Below are positions 42,896 to 54,704 of a stretch of DNA of 64,000 nucleotides, one piece after another. Source of the DNA: Apiotrichum sp. Y4204. Its lineage: Eukaryota > Basidiomycota > Tremellomycetes > Trichosporonales > Trichosporonaceae. Within the stretch, counting starts at the first letter, position 1; each line of letters opens with the position of its first letter. Location of the stretch: the NCBI GenBank assembly GCA_025531455.1, contig JAMYHL010000062.1, forward strand, positions 183,742 to 247,741. Reading direction: 5' to 3'. A program made the translations under genes and the position numbers. The notes beneath the pieces were generated by a model. The model was not told the origin of the DNA and did no database searches. It saw only the letters and a program-made list of their open reading frames with translations.

Positions 42896-45800
42896 ATGCC
42901 CGACAGCAGTGACGAGATGGAGCTCGACTCCTCCGAGTGCCTCGATGCCAACGTCGAGCCCTCGTCCGGCCCCGCCGGCAAGCGTGAGTGTAGAGGCTGT
43001 ACTGCCGTAGTCGAACTGCAGGCATAGCCTGTGGACCGGGGTCCCCGTGGCGCTGGCTGGATATCTGCATATCTGCATATCTGCATACCTGCGTGTCTGC
43101 GTATCAGCCTATCTGGACCCAGACTGCTCTACTACAATCTCCCTTCTCATGTGGACCGCGTGCTGACCCCCAGAAACTTTGAAACGGTACGCGCACCATT
43201 CACCAGCCAACTCGGACTAGCACTGACTGTCAGCGGAGACGCGTGTCTTGCGTGCAGACGGCGCCGAATTGTGAGTACCTGTTACATATCGCAGAAGACT
43301 TGCGCGTTGCTGGAATTGCTGGTGCTGCGATCCGGCGGCCGCCGGCCGGTGCCCTTGTCGATCGTGCAGATCAGTCGTGGATCGCATCCTGCGTCCCACG
43401 ATCGGCGCGCCTGGCCCATGGCATACCGCGATCGTCGCTGCTGTTGTCGGCGGTCATGCAAAGCTCCATTGCATGCTGACATGCACAGCGCTGCAACGCC
43501 GACAAGCCAGCGTGCGCCACTTGCGTGCGCCTCAAGAAGCAGTGTGTCTACGAAACAGGCAAAACGACGAGCCGGATTGCGCTCCTCAAGGCCCGTATCG
43601 GTGAGTCCAGGCGGTGAACAGTAGAGCAGCGCTAATGACAGCCGAGCTTGAGGGTCAGCTGCAGAATGCCGGCGCGCCGACAATACCGCCTAACGGGCTG
43701 GGTGCGAGTGTAAATGGCTCGGCATCAGCCTCATCCTCTCAGCACAATCATGGGCAGCATCACCAGTCGCACGTCCACGGCCAGCCACAAGGAGGTCACG
43801 ATGGTCGTCAATCCGGCAGCACAGTTGATCCCAGCTCTCTCGGCTTCCTCGGCACTGGGTCCACACACTACGCCCCTATCTCTCCTCCAGCTACCCGGGC
43901 TCATTCCCTACCGTCCTCCACCCCCGGCGGAACGCACCATCACAGCATCTCGCCTCCCGAAACGGCGGCCGGCCCCCCGCCACGGAAAGCCCGAATGGAC
44001 ATCACCGCGATTCCAACAAGCTCCTCGGCGGCGCCGGTGGACGCAGCGCGCAGTCCATTCTATCCCCAATCCACCAACCCCCGCCTTCCTGGTGAAGGCC
44101 CAACAGCCTTCGACTTTGACCTGAGTTTCCTCGATCAACCCGTGGCAGATCTCAGCACCGCGCTTGCAAATGTTTCCCCGGGCGGCGAAGGAACCGCATT
44201 TAACCCAATGTCAATGATGGCCTCCGTCGAAGAGGATGTTCCATTCGACTCGCACGGCGATATCACCCTCCTACCTGACATACCCCAGGGTCGCGAACTC
44301 GTCGGCGGCTGGTTTGACCCTCATGATGTTCCCCCAGGCATCCGAGACCATCTGTGGGTATTTTTTGCGGAATGTCACTGACCCCAGGCTTGACCTCTTC
44401 TTCTCCCGCCTGACGTCCAAGGCGCTCTTTGCCATCACCCTTCACCTTCCGCGCTTCTATGCCCGCCTTACGCTCCCGCCCGCGAAGCGCCCACACCCCG
44501 CGCTGCTTTACAGCATGTACACACTCGCAGCACGCGTCTCGAGCCAGCCGGCCATCAAGCAGCTTGAGCAGCGCTTCTACGAAATCGCCGAAAAGCAGAT
44601 CCGCGTCGCTGTTATCAACCACGACCGGTTGCTGGATGCGCTGCGCGCCATGGCCCTGCTGACAAACTACCTTTTCGCCAAGGAAAAGTACTCTCTCGGG
44701 TACCACATGACTGGCACAGCTGTCCGGTAGGTTCAGATGTCTCGGGAATGTCTGACATTCCAGGCTGGCGATCTCCTGTGGGCTCGACCGCATTCCGTCG
44801 AGTGTGTGGGCGCCGCCGCCGCCATTCAATGCAGCAATCCACTGCACGCTGCGCACGGGTGGATACGCGATAACTCCACCAGAGGACGCGATCGAGCTTG
44901 CGGAGCGAATTTACGCGTTCTGGGCGGTGTACGAGGTCGACCTGTGTACCGCCGTGGCGTACCTATGGCACACTGGTCTCCCGATGGAGGACATTCGGAC
45001 ACCGTTCCCGCGCCCGATGATCGAGTACGAACTTGGAATCGTGTCCTCCATTGATGACCAGAGCGTGGATTCGGTTCTCAATCCTCCACCTGGGCCGCCG
45101 CGCTCCGACACGTCCTTCATAGTACTGCGCATCAAGGCGCTGACTCTGCTGGCTAGAGTTCTCAAGATGCGCCAAGAGCGTCCCGAAGTGACACTACCAA
45201 CGCCCGCTCCCGAGTCTCCAACTCACGGTCCCCACGGCAGCTACCCTGGGTCGGCCCTGCCTCCGTTCGCCACACATCCCACAGGCTTCGCCAAAATCAA
45301 GGCGGCGCTCGACCACTACTGCGACACACTACCCGAGGAGCACAAGGCGCCGTGGCGCTGGGACGAGGGCGATGAGCTCATTCTTCCGCGTGTTGCGATC
45401 ACTCGCGAGTCGAGCGTCATCCACTTCTTGCTCGGCAACGCATATATGCAGCTCTGGAACGTGCGCGCCCTCGACGCCGACAATGCCGTCGCGATACTCG
45501 TTGCCCGCCGCCTCGTGAATGTCATGTACCTCTTCCAGACGGAACCCATGTCGACCGGCTACGACATTTTCATGATTACGATCTGGAACGAGGTGGCGAT
45601 GGTGCTCATCCGCGAGGTGAAGCGTCTCCAGCACCTCGGCCAGGACGACCGCGCGGCCGACATTGACGCAGATCTGGGAGTGGCGATTGCCGCGCTGAAG
45701 AAGTGGGGCGATGTGGACATTTCTACCGAGCACGATGGAGCGGACATCGCCGCCATCAACGGCAAGATGCTTGAGCAGCTGCGGCTGATGAGCAAGGAGG

Positions 45801-45952
45801 ACTGGGCCGAGGCCATGGCCGAGAGCCGGCGGCGGTACGGCGGCATCGACCCGGCGGCGCACCAGGACAAGTTTGGCACGCCGTGCGCGAACACCAGCGC
45901 GGGTGTTGAGGGGCAGCATCCCGGCGCGAGTATGTTTATGCCGATGCCGTAG
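42896..45952 (+). CDS. Zn2Cys6 transcription factor with fungal-specific domain (829 aa)
   Basis: Seven exons: 42896-42983, 43174-43186 (a 13-nt microexon), 43234-43270, 43489-43600, 43642-44353, 44388-44726 and 44764-45952. All phases close. Splicing assembles the binuclear zinc cluster CLACRRRRI joined to RCNADKPACATC and VRLKKQC (CX2CX6CX6CX2CX6C), near residues 35-65, followed by a short linker and a coiled coil (LLKARIAELEGQLQNAG). After a disordered His/Gln/Ser/Pro stretch, residues from about 310 form the fungal-specific (middle homology) domain: LDLFFSRLTSKALFAI, RPHPALLYSMYTLAARV, YHMTGTAVRLAISCGLDRI and IYAFWAVYEVDL. It is a nuclear DNA-binding regulator; its target pathway cannot be read from the sequence. 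The 218-nt intron between exons 3 and 4 splits the zinc cluster. Confidence 0.9.
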
Positions 45953-46270
45953 GGGAAGTTCTGGGGAGTGGAGATTGTTTGGACAGTCAGCGCATGTGCT
46001 GTGCGTCCCTTGTTGATATTTTTATGCAGTGACATCTATGTGCAGTCGTTCACTCTATAGAGTGCATTGGGGATGGCAAGATGCTTTTCAACTACGATGC
46101 TCACTTTCGAAACAGGAAACACTCCTGCTCGTCAATCCATCACTTCGGCATCGCACTAACGGTACCCGCAAACAAGCAATCCACACCTCCACCCCGCCAC
46201 CCAACTTACACAAACCCATTTCCCAACTCTGCAACTTATCCCTCGCCATCACCACCACACCATAACACCG
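45953..46270. other. Short intergenic region
   Basis: No gene. The last 100 nt are a CA-rich leader for the kinase gene. Confidence 0.5.
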
Positions 46271-47745
46271 ATGAGCGCAGCCGGCGCGAAGCGCGCAGCC
46301 GAGGACGCGCCCGATGCTCCCGAGACAGTGGCGATAAAACGGCGGACTGTGCGGGTGAAGAAGATCCGGAGGGCGGGAGACGTCGGGTGGGAGGGGGAAG
46401 GCGAGGGGGGAGATGAGCCGCGAGAAGAGCGTAATGATGAGCGGGGCGAGGGGACGGAAAAGGAGGAAAGAGAGGAAGGGGATACTGCGAAGGAAACCAA
46501 GGATGAGCACCAAAAGCCCACTTCCCCGACTCGAGATCCGCCGCTGTCGCCGCGCGCCTCCCTCTCCCCAACAGCGACCCGCGCCTCTCCGCCCGTAGGC
46601 TACCCGCGCTCCGCGTTCGCCCCTTCTCGCGGCCTGCATCCCGGGTTGGGGAGCTGTCGGAGCGTGTACAACTACACGCGACTAAATCACATCGAGGAGG
46701 GGACGTACGGCGTCGTCTTCCGCGCCAAGTGCAATGATTCTGGTGGAGTGTATGCGCTGAAAAAGCTCAAACTCGACGAGGAGCGGCACGGGTTTCCGAT
46801 TACGAGTCTGCGGGAAATCATGGCGCTCATGGCTGCTGGGGAGCACGAGAATGTCGTTGGGGTGCGTGAAGTCGTCGTTGGGGATACACTGAACCAGTGA
46901 GTTTGGCCAAAAAGGGGGCTGTCTCTGATGGGGCAGGATCTTTATCGTCATGCCGTTTATCGAGCACGATCTCAAGACGCTACTCAGCGACATGCCGCAC
47001 GCGTTCCTCCAGAGCGAAATCAAGACGATCATGGGCCAGCTCCTTTCGGCCGTAGGCTACTGCCACTCGAAATGGATCTTGCACCGGGACCTCAAGACGT
47101 CGAATCTGCTCATGAACAACCGCGGCCAGATCAAAGTCGCGGATTTCGGCCTCGCCCGCAAATTCGGCGATCCCCTAGGCCCCATGACCCAGCTGGTGGT
47201 TACGCTGTGGTACCGCGCCCCCGAGCTGCTCTTGGGAGAGAAAGAGTACACGACCGCCATCGACATGTGGTCTGTCGGCTGCATCTTTGCGGAACTCATC
47301 CAAAAAGATCCCCTCTTTCCCGGCCGCGGCGAGATTGACCAGCTCAGCCGCATCTTTGCGCTCCTTGGCCGCCCGACCGAAGACTCGTGGCCCGGCTTCT
47401 CGCGGTTACCCAATGCCAAGAGCATCAACCCCACCGGACCGACGTTCTCTGCCCTCCGGCAGAAGTTTAAATTGCCCACGTCTGAGGGCCACCAGCTCAT
47501 GGCTGGCCTGCTGTGCTACGACCCGCAGCGGCGGCTCAGCGCTGATGAGGCGGGCAAGCATCCGTACTTCTCGTAAGTTGTCCGGTATATGTTGACTAAC
47601 TTTCAGCGAGCACCCGCTGCCGAAGCATCCCGACCTCTTTCCCTCGTTCCCTTCCGTCGCGTCTGGCGAAAGGCGGCACAAGCTCCTCGCGTCACCGCCT
47701 GCGCCGGGCCACGACGACAAGATTGACCTCGAGTCGTTTGTGTAA
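46271..47745 (+). CDS. CDK11/PITSLRE-type cyclin-dependent kinase (466 aa)
   Basis: Exons 46271-46896, 46937-47572 and 47607-47745; introns of 40 and 34 nt; phases close. About 130 charged N-terminal residues with basic NLS-like stretches (KRRTVRVKKIRR) precede a complete kinase domain: IEEGTYGVVFRAK (Gly loop), VYALKKLKL (ATP Lys), the exact PITSLRE helix, HRDLKTSN, ADFGLAR, and VTLWYRAPELLLG with a phosphorylatable Thr. The C-terminus (PKHPDLFPSFPS) is also typical of CDK11 (Cdc2L) kinases, which act in the nucleus in transcription and splicing with cyclin L. The domain looks intact, so an active kinase is expected. Confidence 0.92.
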
Positions 47746-47945
47746 CCACCCAACCCTCCATCATCATACCACTGTCAACACCACGCACACACCGCATAGG
47801 CGAACATAATGCATACATTAGTGTACCGTCAGCATGAATCTACGTTTAGGATTCTAGTGGCGCCTATCTGGGGAGGATGGAAGTTGGTTGCGACAGGAAT
47901 AGACATTCGTGAAACATAACAAGGAGCACGCTGGTCAATAGGGGG

Positions 47946-48467
47946 TTACCACAATATGCTGTCAATGACAACGTTGACGGGGCTGGGACGGCGGGGCGGG
48001 TCAGGATGCGGACGGGTGTCGATTGTGATTCCGCGCGAGGCATTCGAATCATTCGGCGGGGAGGGAATACTAAACGACGACGTCGGCGCCCAGGTATTCC
48101 GCTTGCTCCTGTCCCGCACTCCCGGAGACTGGCGGGCCGCTGACGCTGTTGAGTGGGACGCATTGGATGGGTTTGATGGGATGGACGTATTTGACAAGTT
48201 TGACACATTGGACGAGTTTGACGCGTTGGATACAGTGCTCTGCGAGCTGAGCGTGCGTGAGAGAGGGATTGGCCTCTGGCCGGGGGAGAGGGAGGCGCGG
48301 TGCAGGCGTATAGAGCCGGGGCGGAGAGGCGGAGATGCCGCGCTCATATTCTGTGATTTCGCGGGTGGCTCCAGAGTTGGTGAGAGGGAGAAGGGGAGTG
48401 ATACAGGCAGCGACGAGAGGGACGCGGGGAGATTCGCCGGGAGAGAGGCGAGCGACGAGGGGAGCAT
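47946..48467 (-). CDS. Ser/Asn/Pro-rich open frame, possible 3' exon of the neighbouring gene
   Basis: An open frame on the minus strand ends in a stop after SPVNVVIDSILW. It contains a degenerate repeat of SN units (SNASNSSNVSNLSNTSIPSN), many SP motifs and no known domain. It opens upstream of its first ATG (48467) through a Gly/His-rich stretch, so it could be a separate small gene or the last exon of the DUF4048-like gene to the right, joined by an intron I cannot place with confidence. The opposite strand is also open, which is common over such biased sequence. Confidence 0.35.
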   Translation of the reverse strand: MLPSSLASLPANLPASLSSLPVSLPFSLSPTLEPPAKSQNMSAASPPLRPGSIRLHRASLSPGQRPIPLSRTLSSQSTVSNASNSSNVSNLSNTSIPSNPSNASHSTASAARQSPGVRDRSKRNTWAPTSSFSIPSPPNDSNASRGITIDTRPHPDPPRRPSPVNVVIDSILW

Positions 48468-48577
48468 GCTTCGCAGGCGCGCTCCCGCTCCGCTTCCTGC
48501 TCCATGTCCATGTCCTGGTCCGGCGTCCGGGTCAGGTGGGTACGGGGGCGGGCTGGCAGGTCAGTGGTGCTGGCGGA

Positions 48578-50244
48578 TCACAAGCGGTGAGATGGACGTG
48601 GACGAGAGAGCAAGCTCGACAGAAATGCGCCGTTCGCAAGGATCCACACCACTGGTACCCACAAATTGAGTTTGACGTCCGTCGAGTCGTCCGCCGTATC
48701 GGAGGCGTTGTCGACCATGCCGCGGTCGCTCCCTCTTGCCGGCCCGCCATCTTTGGCCAAGGTCGGAGAGAGTTTGCCAGTGCCAGCAGCTGCTCCAGAT
48801 AGGCTCGGCGCTGTGTTCGATACAATCGCTGCCGCCGTCGCCCCGGGGACGACGGGCTCCCGCCTTTCGCGGAACGAGCCGTGTTCCGATGGCGAGTCGG
48901 GCACGGTCCCGCCGGCCGCTGCGCCGACAGTACGCATGAGCTGGCCCCAGAAGCGCTTGCCCTCCTGGATAGTCTCGTCTGCGTCCTGGGCAATGACGTT
49001 CCACAGCGCGCCGAGCGCCGTCGGCTCCTCCTCCGTGTCCGAGTCATCTATAACACGGGGCGGCGGGCCCTCCTCATCAGGAACGGTCGGGAGGCTCGCG
49101 GTGGAGGACATGGAGAGCGAGTCGCGCTTTGCGACGCTCGTGACGCTTGCAATGCTCCCGGATCCTCGGACGTGTCCGAGGTGCGAGAGCCGGCGGGCCG
49201 GGGATAGGGTGGGAGCTGGGGAGTACGCCGCGGCCGGGGGGCGCACGCGCGGAGCTGGCACCGTCGTCGTGCTCACTGGCGCATTGTTCGCGATGGCAGT
49301 CCAGCGCGCACGGAGTCCCGCGAGCGCGTGTTCCTGCTGCGCGAGTTCTGCCTGTTAGTCTGGAAATCCGGCACTGGCGGAGAAGAATCGGCACTGTCAG
49401 CCTCGATATGGACTCACCTTGCCGTAGCTCGGTGACGCGCCGCTCTCGCGCGGCAATTGCGCGCAGAAGGTCGGCGTGGCTGGCGTCAGTGGACGTCGAG
49501 AGGGATGTCGGATAGAAGCAATAGAAGTATCCGTGTCCACCATCAGATCTGGCACCCCATGTTGCGATTCGAAACACCCATGAAGAGCTCCTGCGCTCCT
49601 GGGTTCCGAGGCACGCGCGGCACGCAAAAAGCACGATTGTGCCTGGCCCAGCTAGTTCTGCACAGAGTTCTCCGGTCTATCCGGAGAGATCCCGCGCTTC
49701 CGTTTCAGATCTCGACTCACCGTTCGGCGAGGGTCAGCGGCGCTGGGGCCTCAGCGCTGGCGGCCACGGAGGCGAGGGACGAGATGGAGGTGGTGGGTGT
49801 GCGCGCGTAGCAGATTGAGGACGGGCGCGCGCGGCGCAGCGGCGAGATGGAGGGGATAGTTGGGGACGGGGACGCGGGGGATGGGGAGGGGGAGAAGGCT
49901 GGGGATGGTGATGGTGATGGTGGGTTCGTCGGGGAGAGGGGATACGTTCCCTGCCCCGCTGGGGGCGGGGAGAGGGCGCCGGCGCGCTCAGAGTCCGTAT
50001 CGCTTAGGCTGGTGCCGGGCCCACGAGCGAGGGCGAGGGCGTCGCGGGTGTAGACGCCCGACTCGCGGCGCGCGACGAGGCTGAGGCGCTTGAGGCGTGT
50101 CGGCGTCGGTGTGCTCGGTGTCGCGGGAGAGTCAGAGGAGCGCCGCGATGGGCCCGGCGTTGACTGGGCGGAGGGGGCAGAGTATGCGGGGCGGGCGGAG
50201 TGGGGGGAGTGGGTGGTCGGCGTGTGCGGACGAATGGCGTCCAT
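48578..50244 (-). CDS. DUF4048-like protein (451 aa)
   Basis: Exons 50244-49721, 49479-49418 and 49347-48578; introns of 241 and 70 nt; phases 2 and 1 close. The N-terminal half is disordered, with PTRLKRLSLVARRESG and Pro/Ser runs. Splicing then builds a coiled coil, HADLLRAIAARERRVTELRQ followed by ELAQQEHALAGLRAAW, which is the pattern I associate with the fungal DUF4048 family. A later GALWNVIAQDADETIQEGKRF block and a moderately hydrophobic end (LWVPVVWILANGAFLSSLL) might be a tail anchor. The molecular role of the family is unknown to me. The stop at 48578 may be bypassed by another intron into the frame at 47946-48467. Confidence 0.7.
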
Positions 50245-50805
50245 GGCTGAGGGTCGCGAGAGCGTCGAGCTACTGGGTAATGTCCATTGCAGCCGTTGAA
50301 ATGGATGTGTGGGAAGAGCTTGGAGTCTTGGAACAGAGTCTGCTGGATGTTGTGGATCGTGGATCAGTGTTTGATGTCGTGTGTCGTGTGCGACGTATGC
50401 CATGTACAGTATGCTGACAAGCTGACAAGCTTGACAAGACGAGCTGCTCAAGCTGACACCAACCCCCCACTCGGGCTCGTGTGCTTCAGGGTCCATTTGC
50501 TCGCTGCAGCGCTGTTCTGTCCGGCATGTCCGGCCGGCGTCCTTTTGATCCAGGCTTGTCGAAATCCGGGCCGTTCGACGCGCCCACGCGCCACCAGCCG
50601 AGTCGCTCCACGCGCAGGCGCGCATAGACACACGTCCACGCGACACTTCCTGAATGCTCCTGCTGTACTGCGGATAATGCGGGGTATCTGGATGCAGCAG
50701 CCCTCTTATCCGCTTTCTGATGCACTCCTCTCCTTCTGCCTCTCTCCACCCGTTTAAGCAAGGTTTTGAACGAAATGCAATGACATGAATGCAATGATAC
50801 AGATC
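50245..50805. other. Intergenic between two minus-strand genes
   Basis: No gene supported. It includes the promoter of the DUF4048-like gene and the 3' flank of the HRD3-like gene. Confidence 0.45.
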
Positions 50806-53570
50806 CTACTGCTGCGCCTGCGCGGCGCGCACCCACCTGCCGCGGAGCCACACAAGGCCCATGATGAGCCCCGTGAGCGCGAGCATGACGAGCGTCTCGA
50901 CGAGGTCGTCGTCAAACTCGTCGAGCGCGCCGCCGCCCTGCTCCTCGCCCGGTCCCCACCCGGCACCAGAGTAGTCCTCGTATTCGTCTGCGGGCTCGGC
51001 GCCGTCCTCGAGCGCCGGGCCGACAAACAGGCCCTTGAGCGACTCCCACATGCCTGGACCGTCGGCGTCGTCCTCAAACAGTGCGAGGCCGGGAATTGCG
51101 CCATTCGTCCGCAGGTCGGTCCACCAGCTGGAATGTCAGAATCTACTGCACTTTCTGTACCCACCTCCGGAGATAGAGTTTTGTGAGACTGAGCATCCAC
51201 GGGAAATAGGCGTCGTGGCTCGCCTCGAGACTAAAATCATAGTTGCGCTTAGCGAGGTGCCAGTCCTGCTTGACGCCCTGCCCGTTCTCGTACATGTACC
51301 CGAGGTTCCAGAATGCCATGGCGGACGACTTGTCCGCCGCCGTCTGGTAGTACTCGAACGCGCGGTGAAAGTCGGGGCCAGAGGTGGCGTTGCTCTCGGA
51401 CGGCAGGTCGCCGCGGTCTGGCGTCAGATCAGGATCTTTTTACGTGTACCTACAGTAGTAGTCGCCGACCATGACCATCGCATCCGCATTGCCCTGCGCC
51501 GCAGACCGCGTCCAGAGCGCAAGCGACGTGTCGGCAGGTACGTGGTCCGGGAGACGGATGCCGCGGCTCATGAGGAACGCGACATTGTTCTGCCCGGCCT
51601 CGTACCCCATCTCGGCAGCGATCCACCAGCCAAGCAGCGCCTTGTGCTCTTCTCCGCGCCCCCACGCGCGGTCTGCCTCGCCGAGATAATCGTCCTCCCA
51701 CGCGCCAAGCTCGGATACCAGCTTGAAATAACTGACCGCGACGCCGCATTCCCCTCCGGACGGCGGCGTCCCCGCCGTGCGCGCGACCTGCGCAAAGAGC
51801 GTCGCGAGGAGATGGAACGCCTCGAATGGCGAGCCATTGCCCTGCGCAGCCTTGAGAAAGCTGAACGCCGTGTTGAGCTCCCCCTTTTCGATGTACATGC
51901 GCGCAAGGTTGACCTGCGCGTCCGGGAGGTAGCGCAGCTGGCCGTGCTGGTCGGGCAGCTGGAGGCGGGCGGCGAGCTCGAAGAACTTTTGCGCCTTGTC
52001 CTTGTTGACAGTCACGCCGAGGCCGTCGCGGTACATAATCCCCAGGCCATTGCATGCCTCGGGGTCGTGGAACGCCGCCGCACGCTCGTACCACAGGTGC
52101 GCGAGGTCGAAGTCCTGTACCATGCCTTCGCCGCGGAGCGCCATGCGCCCGAGAAAGGTCGCCGCATCCCGCACCTGTACCTGAATACGCTCCTCGGCCT
52201 CTTTCGTCATGCTCTTCTTCGGCGTCGGGTTCCCCTTGGCGTCAAAGTCTTGCGGCCACATCCGCCGCGCGACATTGTAGAAGTACCGGCGCGCCTTGGT
52301 AAAGTCCTGCGGGATCTCGCTCACGCCTTCGGCCCCGGACGCGATCCCCGCGCGGTGGGGATACACCGACCCATGATAGAAGAACCGCCCAAGACGCACC
52401 GTCGCGGCCAGCGAGTCGCGGTCAGAGTGGTACTGGAAGTACTCGAGGACTTCTGCCTCGCTCTCGCCAGTCGCAGCGGCCTTGATCGCGCGGATTGTCA
52501 TGCGATTCCCGTTCGCCCCCGTGCTCGCCCACGAAGCGTACGGCCCAAACACCCCGCCGTAACGGTCCGACAGGCGCGTGCGTGTGAGCAGCAGCGTCCT
52601 CCCGCCTGGCGGTCCAGCGAGGTACGTCGCGTACGCGTTTTTTGCGGCCGACTCGTAGTAGTCCAGCGCGATATTACAGTCCTGCCATCAGCCGTGATCA
52701 CCTACACCATTCACCTCCTTGACACTGATCCCTGTCCAGTAGCGGTATCCCATTGCCATCTGCGCCGACTTGTGTCCCTGCAGCGCCGCAAAGGTGTAAT
52801 ATAGCGTCGCCTTGGCCTGATCACGCGGGGCTCCACCAAGCCCAGTGGCATGAAAGAACCCCACAAGGAACTGGGTATGTGCGTCCGCCCCCGTCTCGAG
52901 GAAGCGGGTGTAGGAAGCGAACGCCTCGGCCAGGTCCTGCTTTACGCCTCTGGGGGGGAACATCCGGATATCGCCCCGCAACAGCGCCGCGTCCGGACAC
53001 CCCGCGCGCTCCGCCTCCTCGATAAGCGCGAAAAGCCGCTCGGCGCGTTCCCGTGTTTTCAAGCTCACGCGCCGCCGGCTGCTCGGGGACGGCAGGCGGG
53101 CGAGGTGGTTTAGCGGGTTGAGGTTGGCGAGCACCCGCGGCATCAGCCTAAACGCCGTAGACAGCGGTCCCTGTTATTGTGAGCTTAACGGTAACACTCC
53201 AAATCTCACATCATGCCCCCAACCAAGCTCGTCGCCTAGCCCCGTGGACGGCGACACGCCCCCCAGCTTCTTGGGGAGATGCGCATTCGCGCGCGGCTGC
53301 ATCTTCGCGAGCAGGTCGCGCGCCTCGTGTAGCGGCGTACATGCTAGATGTGAGCTAAAAACCTGTGGACTTGTGAGCTTGTGGGGGCTTACCCTCTGCG
53401 AAGGGGTCTTCGGCGTGGTCGACGGCATCGAGGTCGAGGTCGATGTCGAGATCGAGATCGCGCGCATCGTCGTCGGCGTCGAAGGCGGCCTGCGCGGCGC
53501 GCGCTTGGTCCGGGTACGCCGTCGCCAGCACAAGGAAAAGCGCGAATATGAGGAGAAGAAGACGCCTCAT
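50806..53570 (-). CDS. HRD3/SEL1L-like ER-associated degradation factor (856 aa)
   Basis: Six exons: 53570-53393, 53343-53210, 53170-52715, 52681-51454, 51417-51165 and 51127-50806; introns of 33-49 nt; phases 1, 0, 0, 1, 2 close. A signal peptide (MRRLLLLIFALFLVLATA) and an acidic stretch precede many Sel1-type helical repeats (AHTQFLVGFFHATGLGG, AATFLGRMALRGEGMV, ACNGLGIMYRDGLGV, AQVNLARMYIEKG, GQNNVAFLMSRGI, AFWNLGYMYENGQGV). An acidic linker and a single C-terminal TM helix (LVETLVMLALTGLIMGLVWL) with a short Arg-containing tail finish the protein. This is the topology of HRD3/SEL1L: ER lumenal repeats that bring misfolded proteins and Yos9-type lectins to the Hrd1 ubiquitin ligase. The assignment is by architecture and repeat type. 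Confidence 0.88.
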
Positions 53571-54413
53571 CGTGTCATGAGTGTTGAGGCTTGGTCCGAT
53601 ATCGATGGTGTGTCAATGTTGTTGATCTGCGGCGGTCATGGATGATGACATGGCATGGATGGGAGGGTGACGACTTGCCGACCGGCCGACGTGGAATCAC
53701 GTGATTAGTCTGCGTGGGGATCGCGCGTATATCGCGTGAGCCAGATTTGGAGTGCTAGATCGCCAGAGAGCTAGTAAAATTTCATATCAAGCAGGGTCTA
53801 TTATGCATAATCGTGATAAGCCCCCCAACCCAACCCTTCCGATCACTTCAGTTCTCCCATAGTCAAACGACTCTGCTGCGCGTCCCACAGTCTGTAGTGT
53901 CCTGTGGTATGCAAGACCCGAGAGGTACGGTAAATGCATCACAGGAGTTGAAATATGTACATCTCTGGGAGGGGAGAAAGAACAGAGCACGCCAGACCAC
54001 CAACAGGAGATCCCATTTCCCGTTCTAATGGATCTTTCGGATCTCAGGATCACCGCCGCCAGGTTACAGGATTATCACTACCTGGACGCTGGACGATCAC
54101 GATGCGAATCAATGCCTCCACACCATTTCCTCTCCAGTCCTTCCATGACCTACAGCATTGGCGTTGGGGGCATTGCGGCAAATAGATCTTACTTGCATGA
54201 TGTGCATCTTCGTACAAATTGCTTTCCCAGCCTACCACCGTCCTCCCGCCGGAATCCCACTCCGCCGGCAGCATTACAGTTTGTGGAGCGCCCACACTAC
54301 TCCCTCAGCACGACCACCCACATCCTTCGCGTCCGACGGAACGAAACATACAGAGTGTGCAGCTGACCACCCTGGTTTCCGCAGAGAGCGACCACAGTAG
54401 GCCGTACAGTAGG
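53571..54413. other. Intergenic between divergent genes
   Basis: No gene seen. It should include the HRD3-like promoter on the left. Confidence 0.45.
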
Positions 54414-54420
54414 TTATAAG
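54414..54420 (+). promoter_or_regulatory. TATA-like element of the small secreted protein gene
   Basis: TTATAAG lies 42 nt before the ATG at 54456, followed by a CA/CT-rich leader. Confidence 0.5.
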
Positions 54421-54455
54421 CGGCTCCACACCTCCATTTCTCACCACCAAACACC

Positions 54456-54704
54456 ATGCTCTTCTCCACGCTTACGCTCCTCATCACACTCGCCACCGCG
54501 TCCCCTCTTCCCGACGCGGCGGCCAAAGCCGACGCCTACCCCGCCCCAGAAGGCCTCCCCGACGCCCTGCCCGCCTCGGCGGCACACGCCCTCGCCTCCC
54601 CGCTCGACGCGCGCGGCCGCTGTCCCCCGGGCAAGGCCGACTGCTGTCCCGGCTCCAGGATGTGCTATCCCGTCCGCGTGTGTACGGTGATTATCTGCGA
54701 TTAG
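54456..54704 (+). CDS. Small secreted cysteine-rich protein (82 aa)
   Basis: A single exon with an ATG after a CACCAAACACC leader. A signal peptide (MLFSTLTLLITLATAS) is followed by an Ala/Pro/Asp-rich propeptide-like stretch, then a compact 30-residue tail with six cysteines: CPPGKADCCPG, then SRMCYPVRVCTVIICD. The CCP-x4-C-x-P-x3-C-x4-C core resembles that of the protein at 3580-3906, although the rest differs. A dibasic or LDAR-type site before the tail might release the cysteine peptide, which is inference. No family recognised. Confidence 0.7.
   Translation: MLFSTLTLLITLATASPLPDAAAKADAYPAPEGLPDALPASAAHALASPLDARGRCPPGKADCCPGSRMCYPVRVCTVIICD

Noticed and set aside
43066..43095. CRISPR-like short repeat (CTGCATAT repeated)
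   Set aside because: It is a simple 8-bp microsatellite in an intron, without spacers, in a eukaryotic context.
47956..48669. 237-aa plus-strand ORF with Asp/Phe repeats (DKFDTLDEFDALDT)
   Set aside because: The repeat mirrors the minus-strand SN-rich repeat. The start context and ends are no better, and it crosses the 3' part of the DUF4048-like gene.
51035..52804. 589-aa plus-strand ORF rich in Arg/Val/Leu
   Set aside because: It lies antisense to the HRD3-like gene, whose Sel1 repeats and spliced frame are convincing. Open antisense frames are common at this GC content.
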